Positions 11,669-24,301 are shown, counted from the first letter of the stretch. The stretch: DNA of 64,000 nt from Ixodes scapularis (GCF_016920785.2 NW_024609951.1:744001-808000); one strand, 5' to 3'. Made by a program: numbers and translations. Notes: generated by a model not told the origin, from the sequence alone.

Positions 11669-13571
11669 GTATTTGTGTGTCCCCTTTTTCACAATATTGA
11701 CGGGTATAAGGCTGCGATTCTTACTTTGTGGTTTAACTTGGGTTATCTGAAGATTTATGCAAATGGGGTTGGAATGTGGACTGAAGCCTTTTACCGTAAT
11801 ATTTCAAATGGATGCCCACCCAAACTATGTTTTAAACACAGTCAGTGGCAAATTAAAAATGAGTAAGTTGCCGTCCCTTCATTACGGGCCTTCTGTTATT
11901 TATAACAGCAGAGTGCATGCACAGCCAATGCACATCGGAAGGCTTTTATTGTAAGGGGTACCCTTAAACTGAACCCTGCGATAGAATTGTGTCAAGGTGA
12001 CGCAACGCCAGTTGCACGTTTTGCAAGTCAGCTTTAGTAGCCTGCGTAAAGTTTTTGCAATTGTTAAACTGCGTTTCATAGAGGCTACTGAAGGGAGAAA
12101 TGATGGACGGTGGCCACCAAAAATTAAATATTTGTGCATCTTTACATTTTTGAACAGTTCTTTTTACCCGAAGGTCGTGTAGACAAGAGGCTTCATGCGC
12201 ATCCTCATTGAACGGCATTTTAAGTCTTTTTCAACTGCCGCTTCTTGAAATATTTTTAAGTAGAACATTTCACAACGGGGGAAGTAAAATCGCCCAACAC
12301 ATTTGCTTTTGGGTGCTTACAATATGTCAGCCTGCAAATGATCATAAATCATGCTGATTTGCTACGACACTTCTGCCCGCTTTATCCTTAGAAGTTAAAT
12401 TCCGCACCTGCAACAACTCTCGCCGTGAGTATGTGTGTAGAGCACGCACAAACCTGCCTGCGTGCTTTTTGTGTTTAATGCTTGCTTGACAGAAGGATCG
12501 AGATGCTGTAGGGGTTTTTTTGGTTTTGTTCCTGTTCTCACTTGAGGCTATAGTCAAGAGATCTAAATATTTAGGGCGATAAATTCATTTGAGCTTTCGA
12601 CATCTGCTACAGAAGTAAAGGTACATGCTTGAAAATAACATTTAGCCTGGTCTAAAATCGCTTTTGAGCGTGCCCACCATATGCGTATGCCCAAACAAAT
12701 TTGTAAGGGGTTGCCAGATAAATCTTAATTCCATCTTTACATTAGTAGTGCATTTCCAAAATGAGATGTTAACCAGTCCTAACCGAAGGTCACCCGATGA
12801 GAGGAAATCAAATTTTCCAAGGTGAAAGAGTAACTGTCATTGCATGCGCTACTTTATTCAGGGGGTGTGAGTGCATGTGTAGCTGTGTCTCCAGGCATAG
12901 CATACGGTAGTCGCACAAGCGATTATTACACGAGGCGAGCTTGAGCTGAGTAAGTTGGTTCATTGGCCTACAGGGCCACCACTGAGTCAGCACTAAACAA
13001 AAATATGGAAAGGTAACTACTCATACTGTGCTGCTGTTGCCATTTTTTGCAACTATGATGACGGTTTTGGTCAATTCCTGCCTTTTTATGCCCTTTTCAA
13101 TTCCAGTCTTCGTAAAGTCGTAAAATAGGTGATAAATTTGCAGGGTGACTAACCGGCAGCTAGACTAAGCTTTAACAAAGTCAAGATGCGCAGGGTCTTG
13201 AATGCACTGTTTTGAGAACCACATACATTATTAAAATTACTGAGTGGATGCTGATGGGCAAAGCGGATCCATCGAAACGTTTGCACAATTTGAACGTTGC
13301 AACGAATTTGACTGACTATTGAGATTTAGCAGAGTATGGAGGAAAATATTTTAATCTTTCTGGTTTCGTCTAAGACAAGTAGAGTTGCCATATATTCTAA
13401 TATTTTTTATTCTCTCTCTAGTAAATATTGTAAAATTTTGATGCATGTATAGTGTGGCTTACTGCATTTACCTGGGCATTCACATTCTCTTACTTGAGAC
13501 ATGTTCATACCATTGTATCTGCATATAAATAACACTTATTGACATATTGAGAACATATTTTGTCTTTCTAG

Positions 13572-13738
13572 GAGGGGCAGCTCGTGTCTCTAGGAGACAG
13601 CAAGAACCTGCAGAAGGTGGTGCGAGAGATGGTGGGACGCCTGTTCTCAAAGCAAGTCCAGGAGCAGTTCTCCGGCCCTTCTGGGCTACCAAGGAAAGTC
13701 AAGGTTCAAGGACGCCATGATGTGTAAGGTGGTCATCG
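13572..13738 (+). pseudogene. DUF4806-type relic, domain-core exon
   Basis: The acceptor TGTCTTTCTAG precedes 13572 and the donor GTAATG begins at 13739. It encodes the conserved helix region EGQLVSLGDSKNLQKVVREM then VGRLFSKQVQEQFS. Near 13690 the expected continuation (GYQGKSRFKDAMM) lies in another frame, which indicates a one-base indel. Confidence 0.65.
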
Positions 13739-13826
13739 GTAATGCATATTCTTTACTAGCTATTAAATTAATGGTATCTCTATTGGAGCTCAATAGACAA
13801 GGACGATCTTTGAAATATGTTGACAA

Positions 13827-14360
13827 TTAAAGGGAAACTGAAACACTTCTGGACAAAAAGAACGAGTTATAGGTGACTTCTGGCGTATTTTTGTCCTGTG
13901 AATCTGAATATCGCTTTCGTTTTCCCCGAAGGTGTAACTAGACGCAAGAAAACACGAAAAACCTCAGAGCAGCCGTGACGTCGTACTAGGATCTTTGGGG
14001 CGCCAAGCACGTGTCCCTCGTGTGGGCGGAGCGTGCAATTGCAAGCTTGCTAGTTGTATTTTTCCACACTGACGCCAGTTGTGGCGTCTATTTCTGACCT
14101 TTTTTCAAATTCAAGAAAAAGGTCAGAAATAAATTTTACAAATATATTTCTGACCTTTTTACAAATTCAATTTCCTGAAAACTCCCAGCATGACGTCACG
14201 CCCCGGGAAGGAGGGGCTTCAGCTGTACTTTAGAAATTAATTTCTGCTTCTCCATGCACCAGATTGAAAAAATGAACTCGATATTCGTGATCCTGGAGGC
14301 CATATCAAGACGATTTTGGTGTTCTTCCTCAAATACAGAACAGCTTCAGTTTCCCGTTCA
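13827..14360. mobile_element. Probable TTAA-type MITE in an intron of the relic
   Basis: The left end is TTAAAGGGAAACTGAA (13827). The right end reads CTTCAGTTTCCCGTTCA (14344-14360), a decayed inverted match whose TTAA has become TTCA. An internal foldback at 14092-14160 repeats TTTCTGACCTTTTT. It has the same style as the TTAA elements inside the large palindrome. Confidence 0.45.
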
Positions 14361-14934
14361 GTCTTGCAATATGCAAAATTTAAATCGTCAGTTCCTGTCG
14401 TTTTTTTTTTTTTTTTTTGACTTGCATTTTCTATTATGAATATCTCCTGTGTTAGCATTCTCGGAACCTTCATACTGAAAAGCAGCGTTTTGAAGGAACT
14501 GTGAAAAAAGGTTTTTGTTGGTCTTGTTTTGTTATCCTGTTAGTTTCCAGGTTGAAAATTTAATGACGACCATTTAGAGGCCTTGGTCTGTAGAGTGTCA
14601 GTTGGGGAAGTTTTGCTCTTTTTTTAGCCACTCATCTAAGCACCCCACCCCGTCTCGCCCCCCATTTCAGATTAATAGGATGTTGCGTGAAATAGCCATA
14701 TGCCTCCGTAGAATCTGCACCTAAGCGTGGTAGCCAAACCCACAATCTCCACCTCTGTGGTGCTCTCTTTCTGTCACCTTTGAATTGCAGGCTAGGTGAG
14801 GGACCCATATTTACACAAAGGAAACGCTCGCAAACTGCAGTGTTTGAACAGCACCTTGTGTGTAGCTAATATGCAAGATATTGACTTCCCCTATCCCTCA
14901 ACTAATCTGTGTGATCTGACAATTCTCTTTACAG

Positions 14935-15118
14935 GTGCCATACAAAGTCGCACTCGTGCAGCGTGGACGCGGTGCAGAAGTGGCTGACGGCCAGGGAGGC
15001 GGGCAAGGGCAATAGATTTAAAGAGACGGACACTCCACTGGTGGTTCCAACCGCCTTTGACGATGAGGGACACTTTGGCTGAGGAGCTAGCTGCTATGGG
15101 TGCACGAGTCACAATAAA
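14935..15118 (+). pseudogene. DUF4806-type relic, last exon and polyA signal
   Basis: An acceptor TCTTTACAG ends at 14934. Reading KSHSCSVDAVQKWLTAREAG gives the end of the domain and a short acidic tail to TGA at 15080-15082; AATAAA sits at 15113-15118. The splice phase from the preceding exon leads into a different frame, which stops early, so a second frameshift is likely. Confidence 0.6.
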
Positions 15119-15548
15119 GAATGTCACGGTAAAAACATTTTGTATGTTCCCTTCTTGTACTACCCACAATATGCATCTGGGCGACAGATGAATGGGACAT
15201 GTCGTCTCAACGAGTATACAGTAATTGCCATGAGTATACTGTATACATGGAGAAAGTCAATTGTTCACGCAGAATTGTTTCTTAAAATTGCACAAATACT
15301 AAACCGGCTTTTTTCAGTTCAAGTCCGAAAAACATGTTAAAAACGGTCAGCACCTATAAAAGATATGAAAACCAATAAAATGGTTTGGACTGAGAAATTT
15401 AGCATTTCCACGTTTAAGTCAATTTGATCTACTGAGAAGTTGGCTGTTCAAAAATGCAGTAGGATGTCATTCCTGGGCTTTAAAGCCTGACACAGCTAGC
15501 ATTCTGCTGGTTCTATGCTGGGTACACTGAATGACGCGTACGCTGGTG

Positions 15549-15658
15549 CTGATCCGCAATTTCGCAGGCACTGACCCGCAATTACGCTGGCACTGATCTG
15601 TTTTTACGCTGGGACTAATCCGCAATTGGACTGGCTCTGACCCGGAAACACGCTGGCA
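15549..15658. repeat. 22-bp tandem repeat, 5 copies
   Basis: The unit CTGACCCGCAATTACGCTGG plus CA repeats at 22-bp spacing five times with several substitutions per copy. It is followed by a GC-rich stretch (15680-15900) full of CCGG and CCGGCA motifs, probably a degenerate satellite. No coding function is seen. Confidence 0.8.
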
Positions 15659-16861
15659 CACTGATGGTTTCCTACCGTACCACCGGTTCCATGCCGGGGA
15701 TCTGTGTCGGGAGCTCGCTGGGAACATCCCGTATTCCCGGCATCCCGGTTTCCCAATAAGGTCCAGGTACCGGCCGGATTCCGGCATTGGGCCCGGCCGA
15801 TGTCGCCCCTTGGGGCGTTTCCGGTACTGGCCGGTATCGCTATCCCGGCAGGCCAATACCGCCCCATCCCCAACCCGGCGTGTTGTGCTACTTGGGTAGG
15901 GAGCAGGACCTTGAGCTGTCGGGTACATCTCGATTAAAAGGGGCTGTTTTCACTCTTGTTGCTTTATGGCTTTTCCCATTTCGACCGTTTTACGCGGCGA
16001 TCTCCTCCTGTGATTTTCCAGTGTCTTGATGGCAGGAGATGCTTAGCGCCGCCGGTTCAGAACTTCCATTAGTAAGCTACCTGTTTCCTGCATACACAAC
16101 CCGATCACTCTCTCTTGTTAACGTCAGGACAGATGTAAACAGCAGCACGAAAAACCCGTGAACGGGCAATCTCAAACGACGAGGTGATGTGGTGTTGACG
16201 AATGCGCGTCGTTGAAGGCTCACGCGTCGTTTGTGTTTAAATCGGCTTTGAAATGCCAAATTCTTACGTTACTGAATAGGACGTAAGTCCAGCACGTAGC
16301 GTAGATGGTGACGCAGGCTTAAAGTGATGGTAACTTCTTGTCCCTTTAACGGGGACCGCTGAGCTGAATCTTGGAGTGAGTCGAGCTCGTTTTTCTTCAA
16401 CCATTTCTTTCGGTACCCAAAGTATTGTTATGCCCCCGATGTTATTTTTGGCCCAGGTAAACAGCTGCTGGGGGGTCATTATATGGTTCTCGAAGGAACT
16501 TCGAAGACTGGCCCTTGCTGCCAGACGCTTCACTGTACCCCCGACTCCGTCACAAGCACTCTTCCCGTGGTATGTTGCGAAAAAATTCCATTCAGCGGAA
16601 ACGCCGAAATCATTTTCGTGTTGACAGAGGTTTGCAAAGTTTTTTTTATTCCTGTACTGAAAGGACGCACCATCTGAAAAGTAGTGAATTTTTCTAATTT
16701 GCGGAAGGTCTTGCTTCAATATCTTAATTACTTCACTCTGAAATACAGAAACAGCCACCGTGTCGTGTTCTAGGCAGTCAGAAATAAAACTGAATGATTT
16801 TATAGAAATCTCTTGGGTGGTGGCTTCTTGTTTGCGAAAGTAAATAACAACGGGGTGTATT

Positions 16862-16862
16862 G

Positions 16863-16933
<71 letters not shown>
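16862..16933. repeat. (TAA)n microsatellite, about 24 units
   Basis: This is an uninterrupted trinucleotide run forming the 3' tail of the minus-strand LINE. Read on the minus strand it encodes a spurious poly-leucine run within a 254-residue open frame. Confidence 0.95.
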
Positions 16934-18509
16934 TTATTGTTTTCTTTTCGTTTTACAAAGTTCGGGTCCGTCAAAGCCCATGAGGCTTGTATGACGTGGC
17001 CCGGCAGTCTGAAAACTAAACAAAGCAAAAGCTGCTCCTCGCGTTGAACAAAATCAGAAAAAAAAAGAAAACTTCAAGCCTAGTACAAAAGAAAGGACAA
17101 TGACTTCCATCTGCAAAGAGCAAAACGACAAATGACAAAAGTTCAAATATACATTCACTAATCTGAACGTCTGATACATCACAAAATCTTAGTTCCTGTA
17201 AGTGCTATATAGCAACTGAGGCATAAAGGACACAATTCGCACAATAGAGACAGGCATTATTGAATTAAAATACTTGATAATTTGAACACATAAATTCAGC
17301 ACATATACCAAAGTACAGAATTATACAATATAAAGAGATCATCAGCGCAACAAACATAAGGATCAGGAGGATATTGCTTAAAATTCATATACCTAAATAC
17401 GTATACTGTAATCACTGTACAAGAGGCATCAAGGTCAGCACACAGGAAGACATAAAACGTTCTAAATATACTTTTGCAAGCACCATGCTCTAAATTTGTC
17501 TTTAACTGATTTAAGAGACCCTAGGTCCATAAGTTCTTTGGGCATATCATTGAAAGTGCAGGGAATGTAGAAACCTCTTAGTCTTTTTCCGTAGAGCGTA
17601 TGTATACTTGGCAAATAGAACCTTTCCGCCTTTCTGAGGGGCCTTTGACGAACTGGTTGTTTGAATTCCGTTCTAGAGAAATAATGCGTTGTTATAACGA
17701 TGTATTTGAATAGAATATGCAATGGAATTATGTTAAATGATTCAAGTTTGTGAAAAAGACCTAATTGTTGAAACTGAGTCCCATATGAAATGCTGTTTAC
17801 TACCCTAAATATCACTTTATTTACTGTCTGTAGTCTGTTGTTTAAGCAGGACCCATAAACTAATATACCATATCTGAGCACAGATTCTTCAAGAGCACAA
17901 TAGATGTTTTGTTTTATAGCGGCACTCGCTGCCGTACCAAATACGGTATATGTATGAAGAAACAATTCTCAGCCTCTTTTTTATGTAACCCACGTGATAT
18001 ACCCAGGTCATGTGTTCGTCAAAATGCAACCGTAGATATTTTACGCTGGTCTCATAATTAATTTCGGTATAAATTTGAGGTCCCATTTTTGGTTCACATA
18101 GGTATAAAAAACGATCCAAAACTACTCGCTTATGTGGATTCCTAAAACACATCCATTTGGTCTTTTTCGAGTTTACAAATATCCTATTTTCATTAAACCA
18201 GTTCATTAATACGTTTACATCATTTTGAAATATTGTTACTGCAACTTCGTAATTTTCATGTGGGAGAATTAAGGCCGTATCATCCGCATACATAAATAAT
18301 CTCGATTGCAAATTGAGTGTGCCCAGGTCATTAACAAAAATATTAACCAACAAGGGAGCTAATGATGATCCTTGTGGTATTCCATAATTTACCATTACAG
18401 TTTTGCTCATATAATTCTTTATCTTAACTCTCTGCGTTCTGTTAGAAAAATAGCTCTTAAAGAACTGAAAAAAAGGTCCTCTCAAGCCCAAAGCTTGAGA
18501 GGACCTTTT
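16862..18509 (-). mobile_element. 5'-truncated non-LTR retrotransposon (RT fragment) with (TAA)n tail
   Basis: Minus-strand coding at about 18490-17890 contains RT motifs: VNYGIPQGSSLAPLLVNIF (motif B region) and FMYADDTALI (motif C; YADD codons at 18279-18290), then a thumb-like region NWFNENRIFVNSKKTKWMCF. A frameshifted C-terminal part continues to about 17462. A 3' UTR ends at the (TAA)n microsatellite. The organisation fits a Jockey/CR1-type LINE, and the 5' half is missing. It is inserted in the cc8L18.2-like relic between NTQA and SIHP. An 18-bp perfect snap-back hairpin sits exactly at its truncated 5' junction. Confidence 0.8.
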
Positions 18510-18510
18510 T
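18470..18510. repeat. Perfect 18-bp hairpin at LINE 5' junction
   Basis: The arms 18470-18487 and 18493-18510 are exact complements (AAAAAGGTCCTCTCAAGC) with a 5-nt loop. One arm is LINE coding sequence; the other is an inverted copy of it, ending at the junction with the host gene relic. Confidence 0.9.
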
Positions 18511-20584
18511 GCCTGAGTATTCACCCAGTAATAGGATTGCGGGGCGTCCCGCACGATGAAACTATCATTTTCAGCGAAGTTCATGAGTACTATTGCCTCG
18601 TGTTTGCCTATGTTTGCTTTGCGGTCCCGCAAGTATCGTGCCTGTTGTTTGCTCACAAAGTGGTGAGCCTTCAGTGCCTTCAGCATATTTAAGAATTTTT
18701 CACGGAACTCGTCTGGTGTCAAAACGATGGCTTCCAGTTGGCAACGCACCCCGCTAACCCACTGTAGCACATGGACTTAATTTGTTTCCTCCGGGTCAAG
18801 AAGTAGAGTGCTGCGGAGCAAAGTATCAGCAAAATCTGTACTTGGGCATTTGGCACACCTGTCAAGCATGCACTCTTCATTGTGTAGATCACATACCCAC
18901 CAGTGGATAGATGTTCTTCGGTGCTTTCGTCTAATCCTGTAGCATGAAGCATGAGCTTAAAATTTTGGTGTTGCATGCACACGCAAACTGTGTGAGTGCC
19001 GCTCCCGCCTGCTAGGACACAATGTGAAGGCCGCAGACTTGCGAACATTGAAAAGCCGCACCTGAAATCGCAGCTTTTTTTCCATTCCTCGTGCATTTCT
19101 TTCAAGTTGAGCAACAACAGACGCTTTTGGCGACCACGTAGCTCGTCCTTTTTTCCCGGTAGGCAGTACGAGACAGCGTCGTCCTGATAGAACTCCATGA
19201 TGGAGGCCTTAACTTCTTCGCTGACCGGGTGGCCTCTTCTTTTTGGCACAGTGCCCAATATTCCTGATTCTGACCTGACTTTTACGGCTTGACGGGCGTG
19301 TCGTTTCGAGGCTTCAAAGAAGTTCATAATCTTTTCTCGAGACCAAGAGGGTGGGGCCAATGTTAGAAGTTGTAATTTTTTCTGTCTATTTTTCTCCAGG
19401 TCAAACTTGTTTTTCACTTCTTGCATGAGTGACACGTAGTCACTCAAAACAAAATCTTCATCCAGGTTCGGCTGAGAAGTTCGTTTCTGCTGTACACCCA
19501 AAGATGTATAAATTATTCTTTAGGCAGTGATTGTCCAACCTTCTTTTGAGCGTATGTCTCGCGGCTTGTTCGCCCTCGTTTTCATTGGCAGAGGGCTCTC
19601 TGCAACGGCTGCGAGGGCCTCGTTGACGCTCTCAAGTGCTACCTCGGGGTCATCATGCTCAGAAGGGGCATCACGAGCCGCAGGTGGTGCTGGTGCTTAA
19701 AAGTAGGTCTCTTCTTCAATTCGAAACAATTTCGCCGGCATTCTTGACAAAGTCGGTTTCCAGGAATAAGGTTTAAATTGGGGTGCGCATCTGCCAAGGC
19801 TATTATAATTACAGCCGATCCACGGCGGTTTTCGACGTGTTCATAGAAAGGGTTAGAACACCACTTGGATGCAGTCAGTGATGTGTACGTTTTAAGGTAT
19901 ACTTGATTATGATGTGAACACACTGTACGGATGTCACCTTGTGGGCGCCCGGAACGGAGCGAAAGGAGCCGCCGATCCGTGTGCGTCAGATCTTGAGCGT
20001 TGATGAGGGACCGCGTCTTGGTCTCTGTGGTCACATGGCAACCCCTTGCACCCAGGGAGCACGGAGGAAGTTCGGCCTATGCAATGAAAAAGAAATTTAA
20101 ATGCAACATGACTGCTCCTTCATTCATGTGAGCCATATCTGCGTGCTGCACATAAATGACATGTCGGGCACATATGCACCATACGTGCAGAAGCTAGACT
20201 TGTACGCAAAACGCCATTCGGCTTTGAACTTTTATCAAGCTAATTAGTTTGTGACAGGTATAAGGCGAACCATGTGTATTTAATATAAGCCAACGCATCC
20301 TTCCCTAAAGCTTGGGCTTATACATGTCTAACGTAACACATACTACATGTACAACAAACAGCCAGCTTTAAAAAAAATAGCTAGTCCATCTGGTTTAAAA
20401 AAGTCATGAATTGAGAGGCCGCAACTATACAGATACTGCGACAGGATAGGCACGAGTAAACACGACACAACTATCATTGTATTGTACAAAATAAAGCCGG
20501 CTTTTCTACATACCCTGAGCAGCATCCACAGGAACCGTAGAATGACTTCTTTCTCCAGAGGGACCAGCTTCATCCATCGTTACA

Positions 20585-22900
20585 CCACCGTACAACGTAC
20601 TTCACCGTACAACGTACTTGACGAAAAATGAAGTTCTTTCTTCGACAGATTTCCGATCTCAAATGGTCGCTCAAAATCCAACTTCTCGCTTGTCAGCCCT
20701 TTCTTAGCTTACTAGCGCAGAAGCGGGTTCCTCAAAAGGCAAGGAATGAGACTCGATACCCAGTGTCAATTGTGCGGACACGTGCCTTTGTTTATTCATC
20801 ATTTCCAATGGGTCATGTAAAGATTCCCGCACTGACAATATGGACCGAAAATAATGCTAGAAGCGCAATCTTCGCTTGTGATGATGCTTCAAGCGTCCGA
20901 GTTAACGTACTCAATCAGCGCGTTTCACACTTTGATCACGCCCTGTAGCCTTCACTGCGCTCCAACTAAGCGCGAACCGGATCATAGTTCCGCTTTTTAC
21001 CGCAGCATGCGTGAAGGCTAGATTTCGCGGCGATATTATCGTGTTTCAGACGTCCACGTCAGCTGATGCCGCCCGTCGATTAGGCATCGCGTTTCGGAGT
21101 GTGAGGAGCCGCCCTGGGGTACAAAGGGCACAACCGGCCTGCTATGGCGACGCACTGGCGGCACCCCCGATTAGTACACGATACCCGCCGTTTCTTTCTT
21201 TACAGCCAGAGAAGAGGTACGAGGGGAAGCGGGCAGCAAACTCCGTTGTTTCTTTGGACCTAATCACGTCGGCTATCGTCGCAGGTAGCGTGCTGTGCGG
21301 CGAAGAGGCGTTAAGAAGCGACGCGGGGTAGTGCTGCGAGAGCTCAGCTTCAAAAATTATTTTCTCGCGTTAAACAAAAATTACTCTGATTAAACTTTGA
21401 GAATCTAAAGACGATCAATTGTTCTTCCAAACCCACCATATTTTGTATTTTTACTTGGACCACCTTAGGGTGGAATAAACGGCTGTTTATGCGTCAAAAC
21501 GCACTTTTTGGCAACTTCAGGATTTTTTTTTACAGCAATATGCTTAATTGAGTGGTTTAAAATATTTTTATAGGTTATATACCCAGAGGGCAACCAGTAA
21601 AAAGTTATATTATGTCCCGGGAGCAATTATATTTTTTATTAAAATGACAAAAATGTTAATTTTTGAATAAAATTATGTATTTAAAAAAAAATATATTTAA
21701 ATTAAACAAAACTGCACAAACTCAACCACATTATAAGCCGACAACCATGCAAGTTTAAGAAAAAAATATTGTTGGGTGTTTCATAAAAAAGCTGATTTTT
21801 CGTAAATTATTGAGTGATGCCTAGTTTCACGCTGTTTTCAAAAATTAAAATCGCCCTCACGGCATCACAAAATTTTTTTCGTCAAAACTATTTTAGGGTA
21901 TGGCTACGAACATTGTGGCCGAAGCCCATGAAATTTTTTTTTCAGAAATCGCAGGGTGGTCGAGCGCAACGTCTGGGACGTTTCACATGGAATGACCCGC
22001 CTTCAATTTAGATAAGCTTGCAAATTTACACGCCAAATAACAAATAGCTTCAAAGCTGAAAAATGTTTAGATGGAACTACAAAAACCAAAAAGTAGCGGT
22101 GCAAATATGGTGGCATATACAATAGCAGAGATGGGCAGAATCGGATTTCAGCGTCCCCCTTACAAAGATTGAAGGAAAAAAGTGTAGAGTTTGCCGGGCC
22201 ACTACAACAGAAACAATAGTATTGTGATCTCCTGGAGGTCAGACTTCAGAACAGGTGTGACAGGGTGTGTCACGACAAATATGCCAATGCCATTATTCAT
22301 TTTCGAAACATTATAATTATTCTGAAAGTGCGACCGGCTACAGGGTGTATTCACGCAAATTTTGCTAGTGTTGAATTGTAGGTACAGCGCCCTAGTTGAG
22401 TGCGATATATGACCAAATACCATACAGACCAATACTTCAAACTTCTCCGAAAACCAATGGGCGCACTGGCGAACGGCGACAGTGGCGCTGTTGGCCACTG
22501 TCGACGTTCGTTCGTGTTTCTGTGTTGCCACTAGCAATCGTACCAATGGGAGGAATTCAGCCATTATTGGGAACATTAAATAAACAAATAAAAAACACAA
22601 ATACAACACACACAACAATACTGAATGCAAGTAGTGACGCACTTCTGTTGTAAAATGTGTATTTCCCCTACAGGCTTTTATTCCACCCAAGTGACATCGG
22701 ACTTGCTAAAGGCCAGCACATAAACCCAGTCTGTGTTAAAAACAATCCTAGCAACAATAGGTTGCTATTATATTGCTCAATATATAAGGCACCTTGCCAT
22801 GAACAGACTTGGCATTCTTCTATTAAGGCTGGACTTCAGCAGATAAAACTGTCATCCTGTGTCGTCTCACGACATTCACATCAGGATGGCGAAAATGAAT
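20585..22900. other. Gene-free stretch upstream of the cc8L18.2-like relic
   Basis: A short direct repeat ACCGTACAACGTACTT occurs twice at about 20588-20620. A moderately GC-rich block (20950-21330) has an open frame of 106 codons without a recognised domain. 21350-22010 is AT-rich and unannotated but looks like a degraded DNA element (simple A/T runs). I see no gene. Confidence 0.35.
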
Positions 22901-22979
22901 GCCAACTTCTACTTGGCAAGGGCTGCAGTAAGTACAAAGATAGAAACACAGAGTAGAAATACGTTAAAAAATATCATGG

Positions 22980-23410
22980 ACCAACTTGTAGAAAAGTGCA
23001 CAAAAAGACAAGGACAAAAAGCAAAAGAACACGTAGGACGCAAACTGGTGGACACACGCAACACGATCAATTAAACACAAAAACGAAGAAAGAATATTAA
23101 AGAAATTAGAAAGCTATGCTCGGAGAACGTGGGCTTCAGGAACCGTGGTGGGCGTGAGGCAAAGATGTCAGGTAGTTTGTTTTACAGACACTATGGACTT
23201 AACAACAGACTTTCTATGTAGTAAGCTGGTGAATTCATTCTGATTGAACATCTTGAAAAGTAGCACACAAAAACAAGGAATAAAGGAGAGGAATTCATAC
23301 ACTACATACAAGTGCAGACTCCCGACTATCATAATTTTCAAAAGACGACAAAATAAAGAATGCGAAAGGACCTTGATGAAAAGTTCCAACAGGTCCAAGT
23401 GGAACCTGCT
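22980..23410 (+). repeat. Dispersed repeat related to 62400-62590
   Basis: The stretch near 23300-23410 (ACAAGTGCAGACTC, then AAAGAATGCGAAAGGA, then CAAGTGGAACCTGCTAATTC) is echoed in reverse complement at 62400-62590 in the same order. A-rich AACAAGGA/AGACAAGGA strings are typical of Penelope-element flanks as I know them. The element is unidentified. Confidence 0.45.
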
Positions 23411-23439
23411 AATTCACCCATATTCATAAGAATTTTGGA

Positions 23440-23538
23440 AGCGAGGGTCTGCCACCACTCCCAGGGGCGCTTCCGAGCGCCCAAAAAGGACACAGTCTGA
23501 AGCCCAGAGCAGCGCATCAGGAATAGGCGAGAGAGACT
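23440..23538 (+). repeat. Gypsy LTR 5' fragment
   Basis: GGGTCTGCCACCACTCCCAG and the following hundred bases are about 80 percent identical by eye to the start of the LTR at 61816. The fragment ends at a snap-back hairpin that joins it to Gypsy RNase H sequence, so the rest of the LTR, gag and most of RT are missing. Confidence 0.65.
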
Positions 23539-23578
23539 ATTGAGGGTCTGACTTGCCAAAGCAAGTCAGACCCTCAAT
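23539..23578. repeat. Perfect 18-bp hairpin at an LTR/pol junction
   Basis: The arms 23539-23556 and 23561-23578 (ATTGAGGGTCTGACTTGC and complement) enclose a 4-nt loop CAAA. The right arm is the first part of the Gypsy RNase H segment; the left arm is its inverted copy. Confidence 0.9.
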
Positions 23579-24301
23579 TCTGCACAGCGTAACTACAGTG
23601 TTGCAGAAAGAGAATTCTTAGCCATAGTGTATGCGTTAAAACGACTAGACATGTATTTGGATGACGCAACATTCCAAATTCAATGTGATCATTTAGCGTT
23701 GTCATGGCTGAAAATACTTCAGAACCCCGCTGGTGGCTTTGCTCGATGGGCACTTACGCTACAACAATACGATTACACTAATCTGTACAGGCCGGGTGCA
23801 ACAAACCAAATCTCTGATGCACTTTGCCGCGCGCCCCTTCCTGAGGAGCACGTGCAGGAACTTGCAGGTCTGGTTGCAGTCGTTAATACGACACAGGGAC
23901 TACCTGATTCACGGTGGGGAACACTGATCTCAAGATAGGATCTTCTCGAAGGCCCGGAACGACGATAAGCTGTGCCAACAAGTGACTGCCTGGTTGGCAG
24001 CGTCCAGCCCATTCAACACCAAGGGTGACGAACAGTTTGACTCCTAATTACTGGGCAGTGACGGACTCCTGTTGCGCTACATCCCTCAGGCTGGTGATGA
24101 CCCGAGCAGTTCTGCGTTTAAAACAGTGTTACCTCGGATGTTACGTAAGTCCTTCATCACATACATGTGCAGCTCTGCCCTAGCCGGACACTGTAGAGGG
24201 AGCAAAACTTACGATAAGTTGTCCCAGATTGCGACGTGGCACGGCATGCGTGAACATGTACTGAGGTATGCGCGTAGTTGCCCGTCATGCCAGAAATCGA
24301 T

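Larger units (their letters stand above)
9823..15118 (+). pseudogene. DUF4806-type multi-exon gene relic
   Basis: Exons 11391-11668, 13572-13738 and 14935-15082 are each bounded by AG/GT and read in order as a DUF4806-like domain: LMPLRNMEQLSAAEAQL, then VSLGDSKNLQKVVREMVGRL and FSKQVQEQFS, then SVDAVQKWLTAREAGKGN with a stop at 15080-15082. An AATAAA lies at 15113-15118. DUF4806 is a domain of unknown function found in many arthropod proteins, often in expanded families. A candidate upstream exon begins after a TTTTATTCTAG acceptor at 9823 (VQFIEENDEITVASVP, similar to the N-terminal strand of such proteins), and another may lie at about 10471-10610. The frame slips in exon 11391-11668, again near 13695 (GYQGKSRFKDAMMCKVVI is one base out) and in the last exon. 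Introns are kept, so this is a decayed gene copy and not a retrocopy. Confidence 0.65.
16264..20577 (-). pseudogene. cc8L18.2-like conserved protein, split pseudogene
   Basis: Minus-strand pieces in order give a protein family common in arthropod and cnidarian genomes (often labelled cc8L18.2, function unknown, probably transposon-derived). A 21-codon first exon (20577-20514, MDEAGPSGERSHSTVPVDAA) ends at a CAGG/GTATGT donor. The second exon begins near 20076 with ELPPCSLGARGCHVTTETKT and includes NRLCQECRRNC. After a frameshift near 19520 come FVLSDYVSLMQEVKNKF, LTLAPPSWSREKIMNFFEAS, FYQDDAVSYCLPGKKDE and GTHTVCVCMQHQNFKLMLHA, then a further frame change. 18770-18511 gives MNFAENDSFIVRDAPQSYYW. 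A LINE (16862-18509) then interrupts it, and the tail resumes at SIHPVVIYF, with KIHYFSDGASFQYRNKKNF and SAEWNFFATYHGKSACDG, to a stop near 16264. Exon 1 and exon 2 phases differ by one base. It is clearly inactive. Confidence 0.75.

Noticed and set aside
16264..17028. Protein with a poly-leucine run
   Set aside because: The leucines are the (TAA)n LINE tail read on the minus strand; the real coding part starts after it.
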